Shown: positions 38,037 through 47,030, counted from the stretch's first letter. The stretch: DNA of 52,891 bases from Deltaproteobacteria bacterium (GCA_016214985.1 JACRMM010000010.1:1-52891), one strand, 5' to 3'. Program-made: numbers and translations. The notes: a model not told the origin generated them from the sequence alone.

Positions 38037-38564
38037 CTAGAAGGACCACAGAGTTTGAAGGCCGTAGCCGGACAGCGCCAGGAAGGCGGCGACGCACAGG
38101 CCCAGGAGAACCTTCTGGCTTCGGGGGCCGACGGTCGCGCCCCAGTCGATCGCCGTACCGAAGAGACCGTTCGTGAGGTGGAACGTCGCGGCCAGGAGCC
38201 CCGCGTACCACGCTGTCCGATACCATCGCGCATCCGCGTAGGACGCACCCCAGTGGACGGCACCCAGATGAAGCGGGAGGAAGGCGCACAGCACTGCGCC
38301 CGACGCCCGCTGTCCGAGGTACATCCAATTGCGCACCCACGCGTAGCGCAGCGCGTTCGGCCGAGCCTCGTAGGTGATATAGAGACCGTACAACCCGTGA
38401 AAAAGCAGTGGGAGATAGAGGGCCGCGACGCGCGGGAGAGCGGCTCCGTACGTCCCTTCCCCCCGAAGGTGGAAACTCAGGAAGTAGCCGAGGAACACAA
38501 ACCCGGTGAGGCTGTGGAGCTTGCGCAGCCAGAACTGGCTCAGGCGGCCGGAGACGGACCCCAT
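38037..38564 (-). CDS. sdhC: Succinate dehydrogenase cytochrome b subunit SdhC
   Basis: 175 residues with five membrane helices and conserved His residues (KLHSLTGF, SFHLRGEG, FHGLYGLYI, LPLHLGAVHWG, TFHLTNG) able to bind two b haems, as in the single-anchor Bacillus type. ATG 38564 has GAGGG five bases before it. First gene of sdhCAB. Di-haem enzymes of this type can work with menaquinone. Confidence 0.88.
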   Translation of the reverse strand: MGSVSGRLSQFWLRKLHSLTGFVFLGYFLSFHLRGEGTYGAALPRVAALYLPLLFHGLYGLYITYEARPNALRYAWVRNWMYLGQRASGAVLCAFLPLHLGAVHWGASYADARWYRTAWYAGLLAATFHLTNGLFGTAIDWGATVGPRSQKVLLGLCVAAFLALSGYGLQTLWSF

Positions 38565-38603
38565 CGTCACCCTCTCACTCCCCGGTCCGGCGCCGCACGC
38601 TCT

Positions 38604-39119
38604 TCAGTCGCCCACCCGAAGACTCTGCGTGAACGCGTCGATGGCGCCTTGCCAGTGTCCGAGCGTACCGCTCGGAAGCGCAAAGGTGAAGATCAACCCC
38701 GAGGTCTTTCCGGGCAGCACCAGTTGAAACCAGTCGCAGGCCACCTCGCCGAGCCGCCCCGAGTAGGCGAGCTCCACCCGGTCCGGCCTCTCTGCCGCAC
38801 GGGGCGCACGCAGCAGGCGCGGCTCTTCGATGCCCTGCTCCTGGAAGAACTGAGGAAGGGCGCGGCCGAGATTCCAGAGCGTGTCGGCGACGGTGCCCGC
38901 CTCACCCTCCGTGACGACCAGATGTGGAAACGCGCCGACGCCCACCGGCCGGTACAGGCCGAGGACGGAACCGGGCCCGACGGTCGGGGGCACCCAGCCC
39001 GGCGGCGGTGCGAAGTCGACCGAAAGGCCACGGACCGCAACCGCCGCGGCCGGCGCTGCCGTCCCCGTCCCGCCGACCACCAACAGGGCGAGAAGGACCG
39101 CACGGAAGAAATGGCTCAC
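38604..39119 (-). CDS. Secreted protein of unknown function, possibly DcrB/PsbP-like fold
   Basis: 171 residues with a signal peptide (FFRAVLLALLVVGG, cleavage near AAAVA). The mature part (VDFAPPPGWVP, LFTFALPSGTLGHWQGAIDAFTQSLRV-type ending) resembles DUF1795/DcrB-type domains in layout only. GTG 39119 overlaps the stop of the upstream membrane protein by 4 bases. It precedes sdhC by 40 bases. Confidence 0.55.
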   Translation of the reverse strand: MSHFFRAVLLALLVVGGTGTAAPAAAVAVRGLSVDFAPPPGWVPPTVGPGSVLGLYRPVGVGAFPHLVVTEGEAGTVADTLWNLGRALPQFFQEQGIEEPRLLRAPRAAERPDRVELAYSGRLGEVACDWFQLVLPGKTSGLIFTFALPSGTLGHWQGAIDAFTQSLRVGD

Positions 39120-39601
39120 GGAGAGGCCCTCAGACGATCGTCGATGCCGCCGAGCAGGGCGTCCGCCTTGTCGATCTCCGTGGCGAGGTCAGGCCGAATG
39201 GTCTGGCGCAGGGCCTGGAGCTCGGCGCGCACCCGCAACACCGCGCCCCGCTCCTGCTGGACCTGGGAGCGGCGAACCTCTTCCCGCAGGGCTCGCAGCT
39301 CACCCTGGAGCGCGGACACATCGCGGCGGGCCCGGAGGAGAAAGAGAACACCCGAGAGGAGGAGCAGCAGGAGGACCGCCGCGGCCACGACCGCCAGGAG
39401 CCTCCTTCGATCGGGGCGCTTGGGCACCTCGGCGGGCGCGGAAGAGGGCTCGGCCGGTTCTGCGGCGGCCCCGGCGAGGAGCTCGTCTTCGTCGAGCGGT
39501 TGGGGCCCCTCCGGCTCCGGAACCTCCCCCTCGTCCTCGGGCGCAGGGCCGTGAGCTTCCTCGGGGCTGGGTTCGTCGACGGGCGGCGTTTCGGGTTCCA
39601 T
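39116..39601 (-). CDS. Single-pass membrane protein with acidic N-terminus and coiled-coil
   Basis: 161 residues. Residues 1-60 are acidic and Pro-rich (disordered), a single hydrophobic helix lies at about 68-90, and a coiled coil (about 92-150) follows. GGAGG precedes ATG 39601. Translationally coupled to the secreted protein gene. Family not recognised. Confidence 0.6.
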   Translation of the reverse strand: MEPETPPVDEPSPEEAHGPAPEDEGEVPEPEGPQPLDEDELLAGAAAEPAEPSSAPAEVPKRPDRRRLLAVVAAAVLLLLLLSGVLFLLRARRDVSALQGELRALREEVRRSQVQQERGAVLRVRAELQALRQTIRPDLATEIDKADALLGGIDDRLRASP

Positions 39602-39694
39602 CGGGCCTCCTTTCGAGATCCGCCGAATCTTACGGACCCCGTCAGAGGCTTGTCAAGGCGAGCCGAGCGGCCCGTGCGCTGGGGGGAGCCCGCG

Positions 39695-40594
39695 TCAGCG
39701 GGAGAGAAGGCCGTCGACCGTCTCCACGAGCCGTTCCAGCTCCGGCTTGCAGATCTGGGCGTCGGCTCCGAGGGCTTCTCCCTTGCGGCGGATCTCCTCG
39801 TAGATCATCGACGAGTACAGCACGACGGGCAGTTCGCGGAAGCGGACGTCGTCCTTGATCCGCCGGGTGAGGTGGTGGCCGTCCATTCGCGGCATCTCGA
39901 TGTCCGAGACCACGAGGTCGACGCGGGCGCCGGCCTCGAGCTGATTCCACGCCTCCTCCCCGTTCGTCGCCTCCTGCACGAGGAATCCCCCGCTCTCGAG
40001 CCGCAGGCGCATGATCTTGCGGATCATCGCGCTGTCCTCGGCGACCAGGATGATCTTTCCCGAGTGTCGGCCCACGACCTCGCCTGCGGCTCCAGCCACG
40101 TGGCCTGTCCGCGGATTGAGCCGGGCCACGATGCCCTCGAAGTCCACGAGGAAGACGATCCGCTCCCCTTCGTCCCCTCGTCCGCCGAGGCGCAAGAAGC
40201 CCAGGGTGCACTGGTTCTCGATGAGGCTGCCTTGCTCCGGCGCCTCCAGGCTGGCCCAGGAAACCCGGTGGATGCGGCTCACCCCGTGGACCAGGAAGCC
40301 CACCTTGATTCCGTTGAACTCCGTGACGATGATCTTGGAAACTGCCGGGTCCGCCGCGGTCCCGCACTCGAGCCAGCCGCCCAGATCCACGAGCGGGAGG
40401 ACCTCGTCTCGGTTGCGGAAGATGCCGGCCACGAACGGCGGAGACTCGGGCAACGGCATGGGCGTCTGGTAGCGGATGATCTCCCGCACCTTCGCCACGT
40501 TGATGGCGTAGGGCCGGTCGGCGAGGAAGAACTCCACGACCTCGAGCTCGTTGGTGCCGACTTCCGTGAGAATGCCAGAGCCTGTCGCCGCCAT
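39695..40594 (-). CDS. cheV: CheV-type chemotaxis protein (CheW + receiver)
   Basis: 299 residues. A CheW domain (about 15-165: VEFFLADRPYAINVAKVREII, GIFRNRDEVLPLVDLGGWL) and a receiver domain (about 180-297: ILVAEDSAMIRKI, VVSDIEMPRMDG with the phospho-Asp, and a Lys near ADAQICKPEL). CheV couples receptors to CheA and is tuned by phosphorylation. No other che genes are nearby. GGGAGG precedes ATG 40594. Confidence 0.92.
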   Translation of the reverse strand: MAATGSGILTEVGTNELEVVEFFLADRPYAINVAKVREIIRYQTPMPLPESPPFVAGIFRNRDEVLPLVDLGGWLECGTAADPAVSKIIVTEFNGIKVGFLVHGVSRIHRVSWASLEAPEQGSLIENQCTLGFLRLGGRGDEGERIVFLVDFEGIVARLNPRTGHVAGAAGEVVGRHSGKIILVAEDSAMIRKIMRLRLESGGFLVQEATNGEEAWNQLEAGARVDLVVSDIEMPRMDGHHLTRRIKDDVRFRELPVVLYSSMIYEEIRRKGEALGADAQICKPELERLVETVDGLLSR

Positions 40595-40661
40595 GGGTCG
40601 CCTCCCGAGGTGCGTGTTGCCTCACCCCAGCGTATCGGCAGACGGTCCGTGCGCCTTGAGG

Positions 40662-41249
40662 TCAGTCCTCCGGCGTCCAGATGACGGCGAGCACCTCGGC
40701 GGCCTCGCCGCCGTGACAGGTGACTCGGTGCGGGATGGAGGGGTCGTAGAGGATGGAGTCGCCGGGCTCCAGGACGTCGGTGTGGCCGTCGAGGTGGACC
40801 TCCATCTTGCCGGAGAGGACGAACAGGAACTCCTCGCCCGCGTGCACCGAGGGCTTCGGGTCCTTCACCGTCGGCGGCTCGAGGCGGATCAGAAAGGGCT
40901 CCATGTGACGGTCTTTCTTTCCGAACCCGAGCGACTCGTAGGAGTAGCCGTAGGCCACCCCTTCCTTGGAGGCGAAGCGCGAAACCTGCCGGCGGTCGCC
41001 CTTGCGCACGATCGCGTAGGGGTCCCGCGCTCGCTCGCCCCAAAGCTCGCCGATCTTCACGCCCAGGGCGTGAGCGAGCTTGCTCAGGGCCCCCAGGGGC
41101 GGGCTCACGAGGTGGTTCTCGATCTGGTTCAGGAGCGCCGAAGAGTACCCGGAACGCTCCGCAAGCTCCTGGAGGCTGACCCCCGCCTTCTCTCTCACGC
41201 GTTTGATCCGCTCGCCCACCAGGATGAGGTGTTGGTCGCTCTGGCTCAT
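40662..41249 (-). CDS. XRE-family regulator with C-terminal cupin domain
   Basis: 195 residues. HTH (about 8-62: RVREKAGVSLQELAERSGYSSALLNQIEN) and a cupin (about 110-190: PSVHAGEEFLFVLSGKMEVHLDG, DSILYDPSIPHRVTCHG). Such proteins sense a small molecule through the cupin. Immediate downstream neighbour of korC in the same direction, hence a likely regulator of the oxidoreductase operon or a co-transcribed gene. Confidence 0.9.
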   Translation of the reverse strand: MSQSDQHLILVGERIKRVREKAGVSLQELAERSGYSSALLNQIENHLVSPPLGALSKLAHALGVKIGELWGERARDPYAIVRKGDRRQVSRFASKEGVAYGYSYESLGFGKKDRHMEPFLIRLEPPTVKDPKPSVHAGEEFLFVLSGKMEVHLDGHTDVLEPGDSILYDPSIPHRVTCHGGEAAEVLAVIWTPED

Positions 41250-41276
41250 GGCCACCGTCCTCTCGTCGCCGGGTCG

Positions 41277-41819
41277 TCAGGTTGCCGCGAGACTCGCGCC
41301 GGCCTCAAGGGCCCGGCGGTTGAGCGGAATGAGCTTGTGCGCCTTCTCCGGCAGCACCTCGGAGAGTGCCTCGGCCAGGGCCAGGGTCGTGACGACGCCC
41401 GTGCGGGCGGCATACGCGCCGAGCGCGACCATGCTCGCAAGCCGATCGTCGCCGAGGTCCCGGGCGATCTCGTTGCACGGCACCCAGAGCGCGCTGAAGT
41501 CGCCCTCCGCGGCTGCGGTGCGCGGCGTGAGCGAGGAGTTCGCGAGCAGGTGACCTCCGGGGCGGATCCACGGCGCGAACTTCGCCACCGACGGCTCGTT
41601 CATCCCGATCACGCCCAGGGGCCTCGAGGTCACGGGGCTGCCGATCTCACGGTCCGAGAGAGTGACGGTGCAGTTGGCCGTGCCCCCGCGCATCTCCACC
41701 CCGTAGGAGGGGAAGAAGGTCACCCGCAGCCCCTGCCGGAGGCCGGCCACGGCCAGGAGGTTCCCGATCATCAGGATTCCCTGCCCACCGAAGCCCGCCA
41801 TGATCACGTCGTGTTGCAT
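41277..41819 (-). CDS. korC: 2-oxoacid:ferredoxin oxidoreductase gamma subunit
   Basis: 180 residues. VIMAGFGGQGILMIGNLLA, FFPSYGVEMRGGTANCTV and the VPCNEIARDLGD segment are typical of the gamma subunit (KorC/VorA). ATG 41819 has AAAGGAA upstream; an in-frame start 48 bases earlier codes a low-complexity extension. Last subunit gene of korDABC. Confidence 0.92.
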   Translation of the reverse strand: MQHDVIMAGFGGQGILMIGNLLAVAGLRQGLRVTFFPSYGVEMRGGTANCTVTLSDREIGSPVTSRPLGVIGMNEPSVAKFAPWIRPGGHLLANSSLTPRTAAAEGDFSALWVPCNEIARDLGDDRLASMVALGAYAARTGVVTTLALAEALSEVLPEKAHKLIPLNRRALEAGASLAAT

Positions 41820-41877
41820 CGATCGATTCCTTTGTCCCTGGCCCTTCGTTCCCGTTCCCGTTCCCACGCCTCTTTCC

Positions 41878-42630
41878 CTACAGGAAGTCGTTGCCCTTCC
41901 GCTCCTTGTACACGCCCAGGGGGAAGTAGGGGATCATCTCGCTCTCGATGCGCTTGACCGCGTCCAGCGCAGAGAGGCCCCAGTTGGTGGGACAAGTGGA
42001 GAGGATCTCGACGAACCCCATGCCGCGCTGCTCGATCTGCGCCTCGAAGGCCTGGAAGATCGCCTTGCGGGCCTGGTTGAGGCGAGCCGGAGTGTCCACC
42101 GCCACCCGGGCCGCGTAGCCGACGCCTTCGAGCTGGGCAATCATCTCCGTCATCTTGATCGGGTACCCGTCCTGGCCGAACTCGCGGCCGTAGGGGCTCG
42201 TGGTGGTCTTCTGGCCCAGCATCGTCGTCGGCGCCATCTGTCCGCCGGTCATGCCGTAGACCGTGTTGTTGACGAAGACGACCGTGAGGTTCTCGCCCCG
42301 GTTCGCCGCGTGGATGATCTCGGAGGTGCCGATCGCCGCCAGGTCGCCGTCACCCTGGTAGAGGAGGACGAAGCGGTCGGGGTTCGCCCGCTTGATCCCC
42401 GTGCCCACCGCCGGGGCACGGCCGTGGGGCGACTCCACCACGTCGATGTCGAAGTAGTCGTACAGGAAGACGCTGCACCCCACCGAGGCGGCACCGATCG
42501 TCGTCTCGCGCACGCCGAAGTGGTCGATCGCCTCGGCCACCAGCCGGTGGATCACGCCGTGATGGCAGCCCGGGCAGAAGTGGAAGGGCCGGTCGACGAG
42601 GCTCTTGGGCCGGGTGAACACCGCCTTCAT
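41878..42630 (-). CDS. korB: 2-oxoacid:ferredoxin oxidoreductase beta (TPP-binding) subunit
   Basis: 250 residues. HFCPGCHHGVIHRLVAE at the N-terminus and the thiamine diphosphate motif YQGDGDLAAIGTSEIIHAANRGENLTVV with NNTVYGMTGGQ. Binds TPP and Mg. ATG 42630 overlaps the korA stop. Substrate could be 2-oxoglutarate or a branched-chain 2-oxoacid (VorC-like); sequence alone does not decide. Confidence 0.93.
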   Translation of the reverse strand: MKAVFTRPKSLVDRPFHFCPGCHHGVIHRLVAEAIDHFGVRETTIGAASVGCSVFLYDYFDIDVVESPHGRAPAVGTGIKRANPDRFVLLYQGDGDLAAIGTSEIIHAANRGENLTVVFVNNTVYGMTGGQMAPTTMLGQKTTTSPYGREFGQDGYPIKMTEMIAQLEGVGYAARVAVDTPARLNQARKAIFQAFEAQIEQRGMGFVEILSTCPTNWGLSALDAVKRIESEMIPYFPLGVYKERKGNDFL

Positions 42631-43694
42631 GCGCACTTCTCCTGGGCCGGCAGCCGGCGGACGATCTCGGCGTAGATGTCGTCGGGCGACGGCAGGTAGC
42701 CCGGGGGATAGCCGGCGAAGGAGACCTCGGACCGCCCCTCCACGGCGAGGCGGACGTCTTCCACCATCTGCCCGGTGTTGAGCTCCACCGTCAGGAGCGG
42801 CACCCCCTTCGCCGCCACCCGCCGGATGGCTTCCGACGGGAAGGGCCACAGCGTGATGGGCCGCAGGAGGCCCACGCGCCGGCCCTCCTCGTTGACCCGA
42901 TCCACGGCGCTCTTGGCAATCCGAGCCGCCGAGCCGAAGGCGACAACAGCCAACTCGCACCCTTCGGTGACTTCCAGGTGCACCCGCGCCTCCTTCCGTG
43001 CGATCTCCTCGTACTTGCGCACGAGGTTCCAGTTGTGCTCGTTCAAGTCCCCGTCGCCCAGGTAGAGGGACTTCACCTTGCGCGCCGGGCGCCCGATCGC
43101 GCCGGTCACCGCCCAGGCTTCCTTGCCGAAGTCCTTCTTCTCCGGGGCCCACTCCTCGAGGCTCTCCTTCATCATGCCGAGCAGGGCGTCGGCCAGGATC
43201 ATCACCGGGGTGCGGTACTGGTCCGCCAGGTCGAAAGCGAGCACCGTGAGATCGTACATCTCCTGGACCGTGGCGGGCGCAAGCACGATGACCCGGTAGT
43301 CGCCGTGTCCGCCACCGCGCGTCGCCTGAAAGTAGTCGCCCTGGCTCGGGGAGATCCCGCCGAGCCCGGGGCCGGACCGCTGGATGTTCACGATCACGCC
43401 GGGCACCTCGCTGCCGGCCATGTAGCTGATCCCCTCCTGCTTCAGGCTGATCCCCGGGCTCGACGAGCTCGTCATCGCCCGCTTGCCGGTCGCGCCGGCG
43501 CCCAGCAGCATGTTGATGGACGCAATCTCGCTCTCGGCCTGGACGAACTGGCCTCCCAGGGAGGGTAGCACCCGGCTCAGGTACTCGGGGATGTCGCTCT
43601 GGGGCGTGATCGGGTAGCCGAAGTAGTACCCGCAGCCCGCGGCCACAGCCGCCTTGGCGATCGCGACGTTGCCCTTCTCGAAGCTCCTCTTCAC
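42627..43694 (-). CDS. korA: 2-oxoacid:ferredoxin oxidoreductase alpha subunit (KorA/VorB)
   Basis: 355 residues. GNVAIAKAAVAAGCGYYFGYPITPQSDI and SSSPGISLKQEGISYMAGSEVP, GPGLGGISPSQGDYFQATRGGGHGDY are diagnostic. It contributes the pyrimidine-binding and domain III parts of the enzyme, which oxidises a 2-oxoacid with CoA to acyl-CoA and CO2, reducing ferredoxin. Start GTG 43694. Confidence 0.93.
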   Translation of the reverse strand: MKRSFEKGNVAIAKAAVAAGCGYYFGYPITPQSDIPEYLSRVLPSLGGQFVQAESEIASINMLLGAGATGKRAMTSSSSPGISLKQEGISYMAGSEVPGVIVNIQRSGPGLGGISPSQGDYFQATRGGGHGDYRVIVLAPATVQEMYDLTVLAFDLADQYRTPVMILADALLGMMKESLEEWAPEKKDFGKEAWAVTGAIGRPARKVKSLYLGDGDLNEHNWNLVRKYEEIARKEARVHLEVTEGCELAVVAFGSAARIAKSAVDRVNEEGRRVGLLRPITLWPFPSEAIRRVAAKGVPLLTVELNTGQMVEDVRLAVEGRSEVSFAGYPPGYLPSPDDIYAEIVRRLPAQEKCA

Positions 43695-43703
43695 CGGGTC
43701 ACC

Positions 43704-43907
43704 TCACTTCCACACTTCGATGACGACGTCCGGGCACATCCGGGCACAGATGGCGCAGCCCGTGCACTCCTCCGCGTCCTTGAGCCCCACGGGCCGATAT
43801 CCCTGAGCGTTGAGCTGCTGAAGGATCTCCAGGCAGCCGCGGGGACAGTTCTCCACGCAGATGCCGCAGCTCTTGCAGCGGTCTTCCCGAATCACGAGTT
43901 TGGGCAT
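43704..43907 (-). CDS. korD: 2-oxoacid oxidoreductase delta subunit, 2x[4Fe-4S] ferredoxin
   Basis: 67 residues with two cluster motifs: CKSCGICVENCPRGC and CTGCAICARMCPD. First gene of korDABC, 9 bases before korA. ATG 43907 follows GAGG. Carries electrons out of the enzyme complex. Confidence 0.92.
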   Translation of the reverse strand: MPKLVIREDRCKSCGICVENCPRGCLEILQQLNAQGYRPVGLKDAEECTGCAICARMCPDVVIEVWK

Positions 43908-43971
43908 TCCTCAGCACCTCCACCCGGCTCTTGGCACGAATCGCGTACGCTACCAGCTTGATGGAAACGGT

Positions 43972-43989
43972 GTCAACGCGCCCGTTGAC
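43972..43989. promoter_or_regulatory. Inverted repeat between korD and trkA
   Basis: GTCAACG-4-CGTTGAC in the 129-base gap between the korD start and the upstream trkA stop. It could be an operator of the kor operon (for instance for the XRE-cupin protein) or a weak terminator; there is no T run. Confidence 0.3.
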
Positions 43990-44036
43990 CCGGAATCGGC
44001 CGTGACGGGGCGCTGCCGAGAGGACGCCGCAGTGGG

Positions 44037-44708
44037 CTACCGGGAATGGATGCGTCGGAAGGCCTCGACATCCTCGACCCGCGCGAGAACCACGAGCACG
44101 TCGCCCTGGCGCAGGACCTGGTCGCCGCGCGGAGGCGCCGCGGCCTGAGCGCCCTGGTCCGGCCGCTTGACGAGCACGACGGCGAGGCCGTGCTCGCTGC
44201 GCAGGCCCGACTCGGCGAGCGTCCGCCCCCAGAGCGCCGACGGGACCCGGAGCTCCACGAGCGCGTGGTCCTCCAGAAACGGCAGACGCTCCAGAACATC
44301 GGGTGCCACCAGTCGCTCCGCGAGGCGCTCGGCCATGTCGCGTTCGGGGTGCACGACCTCGCTGGCACCGATCCGCGTCAGGATGCGGGCGTGCTCCGCC
44401 GTGTCCGCCTTGGCCACGATCTCCCGCACCCCCTGCTCTTTCAGGAACAACGTCGCGAGGATCGACGCGTCCATGGCGGAGCCGATGGCGACCACCCCGA
44501 CATCCGCGGCGCTGACGCCCGCCTTCTCCATCTCGTCGCTCGCCGACACGTCCGCGAGGCAGTTGTGCGAGCAGAACGGCCGCACCGCCTCCAGCCGCTC
44601 CGGATCGCTGTCCACGGCGAGGACGTCGTGGCCCTTCTCGAACAGGGACCGGGTCAGATGGAAACCGAAGCTTCCCATCCCGATCACGGCAAAACGGCGC
44701 CGTTGCAC
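44037..44708 (-). CDS. trkA: TrkA/KtrA-type potassium channel regulator (RCK)
   Basis: 223 residues. Rossmann RCK-N domain with FAVIGMGSFGFHLTRSL and the acidic end of beta 2 (LAVDSDPERL), ASILATLFLKEQGVREIVAKAD, and an RCK-C domain (about 135-220). It gates the TrkH channel by binding nucleotides; RCK-C domains in several bacteria bind c-di-AMP. GTG 44708 has GGAGGAG upstream. It is 3 bases after the second trkA-like gene. Confidence 0.9.
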   Translation of the reverse strand: MQRRRFAVIGMGSFGFHLTRSLFEKGHDVLAVDSDPERLEAVRPFCSHNCLADVSASDEMEKAGVSAADVGVVAIGSAMDASILATLFLKEQGVREIVAKADTAEHARILTRIGASEVVHPERDMAERLAERLVAPDVLERLPFLEDHALVELRVPSALWGRTLAESGLRSEHGLAVVLVKRPDQGAQAAAPPRGDQVLRQGDVLVVLARVEDVEAFRRIHSR

Positions 44709-44711
44709 GAC

Positions 44712-45363
44712 TCAGCTCTCCTCCAAGCGCCGAAGCGCGCTTTCGTCGCCCATCAGGATCAGGATGTCGCTGTCCTTGATCACCTGGTCGGCCCGAGGGA
44801 TCAGGGTGACGCGCTCGGGTACGAGCTCGCGCACCGCGAGCATCTGCACGCCGTAGCGGCGTCCCACGTCCAGGTCGCCGAGGCTCTTGCCGATGAACCC
44901 AGCGGGCGGGGCGATCTCGGCCACACTGTATCCCGGCGCGAGAGACAGGTGGTCGAGCACGTTGTCGGCGCGCAGCCGCTCCGCCGTTCGCTCCGCCATC
45001 TCCTTCTCCGGGTAGACCACCTGGGTCGCCCCGACGCGGGCCAGGATCTCCCCGTGCTCCTGGTCGAAGGCCTTGGCGATGATCTCCCCGACGCCCATCC
45101 GGCTCAGGCAGCACCGTCTTCACGCACCCATACAGGTCGGCGCCCATGCTCACGACGGCGACGTCGAGCCGCCCGAACTCCATCGCGTGGAGCGCGGACG
45201 CGTCGGTGGCGTCGGCTACGAGCGCGAGCTCCACATGGAGCTGCGCCTGCCGCGCCTTGTCCGGGTCCGCGTCCACGGTCACCACGCGCTGGCCCCTCTG
45301 CGCGAGCTGCACCGCCAGCGCCATGCCGAAGTTCCCCAGCCCGATGACCCCGAAGCGTCTCAT
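44712..45363 (-). pseudogene. trkA: Second TrkA/KtrA-type RCK protein, frameshifted
   Basis: Codons from ATG 45363 give RFGVIGLGNFGMALAVQL...SMGADLYGCVKTVL, a normal RCK-N start. The continuation LSRMGVGEIIAKAFDQEHGEILARVGA and the RCK-C domain to the stop at 44712 are in another frame; the break is at about 45108. Two added bases (or one removed) restore a 216-217 residue protein alignable with the adjacent trkA. Either an assembly error or a real loss. It is between trkA and trkH. Confidence 0.85.
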
Positions 45364-45366
45364 CGA

Positions 45367-46755
45367 TCAGCCGACCACGACATTTTCTTCCGCAAACTGG
45401 AAGTGCGCCTTCTCCGCCTTCCGACCCACGGCCATGGCGAGCGTCAGGGGCCCCACCCGCCCCACGAACATGAGCCCCGTAAGCACGAGCTTGCCGAAGG
45501 TCGACAGGCGAGCCGTCACCCCGGTCGACAGCCCCACGGTGCCGAAGGCCGATACCGACTCGAACATGACCTCCAGAAACGACATCGCTCCCTCGCGGTG
45601 GGGCTGCTCGCCGACCTCGGTACCGAGCAGCAGAAACGTCACGAGCGTGACGAGCACGAAGGAAACCGTGACGATCGCCACGGAGCGCGACACCGTCTGC
45701 TCCGGCAGGCTTCGGCGAAACAGGCTCGCGCGGCTTCTCGCCAGCAGCCGGCTGCGGAACACCGCCAGCATCACGGCGAAGGTGCTCGTCTTGACGCCGC
45801 CTCCCGTGGAGCCGGGGCTCGCTCCGATGAACATCAGAAGGATCGTGAAGAAGAGCGTGCTCGCCGTGAGGGTTCCGTAGTCCAGGGTATTGAACCCCGC
45901 CGTGCGGGGAGTGACGGACTGGAACAGACACGCCAGGACCTTCTCGTGCCAGGGCAGCCCTGCCAAGGCGTTGTTGGCCTCGAAGAGATATACGCCCGAG
46001 GCGCCCGCGGCGATCAGCGCCGCGGAGGTGGCGAGCACCACCTTTGTGTGGAGCTGGAGGCTCAGGGGACGTCCGGCCCGGCGGGCCGCGGCGCCCTCCA
46101 TCACGTCGCCCATCACCGCGAAGCCGAGGCCTCCGAAGATGATCAGCGCAATGACGGTCAGGTTCACGACCCAGCTGCCCCGGTACCCGGTGAGATTGGA
46201 CGAGAACAGCGAAAACCCTGCGTTGCAGAACGCCGACACGCTGTGGAAGACGCCGTTGTAGAGCCCTTCGCCCCAGCCCAACCGGTGGGAAAACGCCAGG
46301 GTCAGAAGCCCGGCGCCGACGGCCTCGATGGCCAGCGTGTAGACGAGCACGTCGAGGATGAGCCGATCCAGAGGGCTTCGCGCCTTTCGCCCGAGGGTCT
46401 CCTCCACGACCAGTTGCCCGCGGAAGGAGAGCCTGCGGCCGGTGACGAGGAGGAACACGCTCGAGTACGTCATGATGCCCAGGCCGCCGAGCTGGATCAG
46501 GGCCAGGATGACCAACTGGCCAAACAGGGTAAAGCGCGTTCCGGTGTCGACGACGGTGAGCCCGGTCACGCACACGGCCGAGGTCGACGTGAAGAGGGCG
46601 TCGACGAAAGCCACCGGCTCGGCCGTCGACGCCGAACCGCTGGCCAGGAGGCCGGCCCCGAAGAGGATGGCTCCCCCGAACGAGAGCACGATGACCTGCG
46701 TGGGATGCAGGGTCCGATCGAGGAATCGACCCAGCGAGGAAAGCCTCAACAGCAC
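45367..46755 (-). CDS. trkH: TrkH/KtrB-family potassium uptake channel
   Basis: 462 residues with four M1-P-M2-like repeats: SAVCVTGLTVVDTG, SVSAFCNAGFSLF, SVTPRTAGFNTLDYG, SVSAFGTVGLSTG are the four selectivity-filter loops, each with the conserved Gly. It conducts K+ (with Na+/H+ in some members). GTG 46755 follows GAGAGGAG; TTG 46749 after GGAGG is an alternative. Forms a unit with the two RCK genes. Confidence 0.93.
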   Translation of the reverse strand: MLLRLSSLGRFLDRTLHPTQVIVLSFGGAILFGAGLLASGSASTAEPVAFVDALFTSTSAVCVTGLTVVDTGTRFTLFGQLVILALIQLGGLGIMTYSSVFLLVTGRRLSFRGQLVVEETLGRKARSPLDRLILDVLVYTLAIEAVGAGLLTLAFSHRLGWGEGLYNGVFHSVSAFCNAGFSLFSSNLTGYRGSWVVNLTVIALIIFGGLGFAVMGDVMEGAAARRAGRPLSLQLHTKVVLATSAALIAAGASGVYLFEANNALAGLPWHEKVLACLFQSVTPRTAGFNTLDYGTLTASTLFFTILLMFIGASPGSTGGGVKTSTFAVMLAVFRSRLLARSRASLFRRSLPEQTVSRSVAIVTVSFVLVTLVTFLLLGTEVGEQPHREGAMSFLEVMFESVSAFGTVGLSTGVTARLSTFGKLVLTGLMFVGRVGPLTLAMAVGRKAEKAHFQFAEENVVVG

Positions 46756-46880
46756 CTCCGCTCCTCTCGTGTTGCGCCGTGGCCACACCCTGCCGGTGCT
46801 CCCCCGGCCGGGGCGTCCGATGCTCATACACCGCTCCTCCCCGCGTCAAGGCGGCCCTGGACGGGTTCGAGATCGGCCGA

Positions 46881-46909
46881 TTGCGAGCGCCGTCGAAACG
46901 GCGTATACA
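46881..46909 (+). promoter_or_regulatory. Sigma70-type promoter upstream of the c-di-AMP riboswitch
   Basis: TTGCGA (46881-46886), 17-base spacer, TATACA (46904-46909). Start expected near 46916, directly at the riboswitch 5' end. The best -35/-10 pair seen in the window. Confidence 0.75.
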
Positions 46910-46911
46910 GC

Positions 46912-47030
46912 AGCGATTGCCGAATCCCGCCCGTGCGCGGGAGCGGGGGACCCAGGTCCCAGGGGCGCATCGCGAAAGCGCGTAGGGCACTCTCTTCGGC
47001 CCGAGCCCGTCAGCTAACCCCGCAGGCTTC
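46912..47030 (+). promoter_or_regulatory. c-di-AMP riboswitch (ydaO/yuaA leader)
   Basis: The sequence carries the conserved blocks of the ydaO-yuaA family in order: GCCGAATCC at the 5' side, GCGGGGGACCCAGG, a small hairpin GCGCATCGCGAAAGCGC, TAGGGCACTCTCTTCGGCCC, then the 3' block GAGCCCGTCAGCTAACC followed by GCAGGC, which pairs with the 5' GCC. It ends about 67 bases before GTG 47098 of a KimA-like transporter; B. subtilis ydaO (kimA) has the same riboswitch. High c-di-AMP turns such genes off. Recognised from the motif by eye. Confidence 0.9.
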
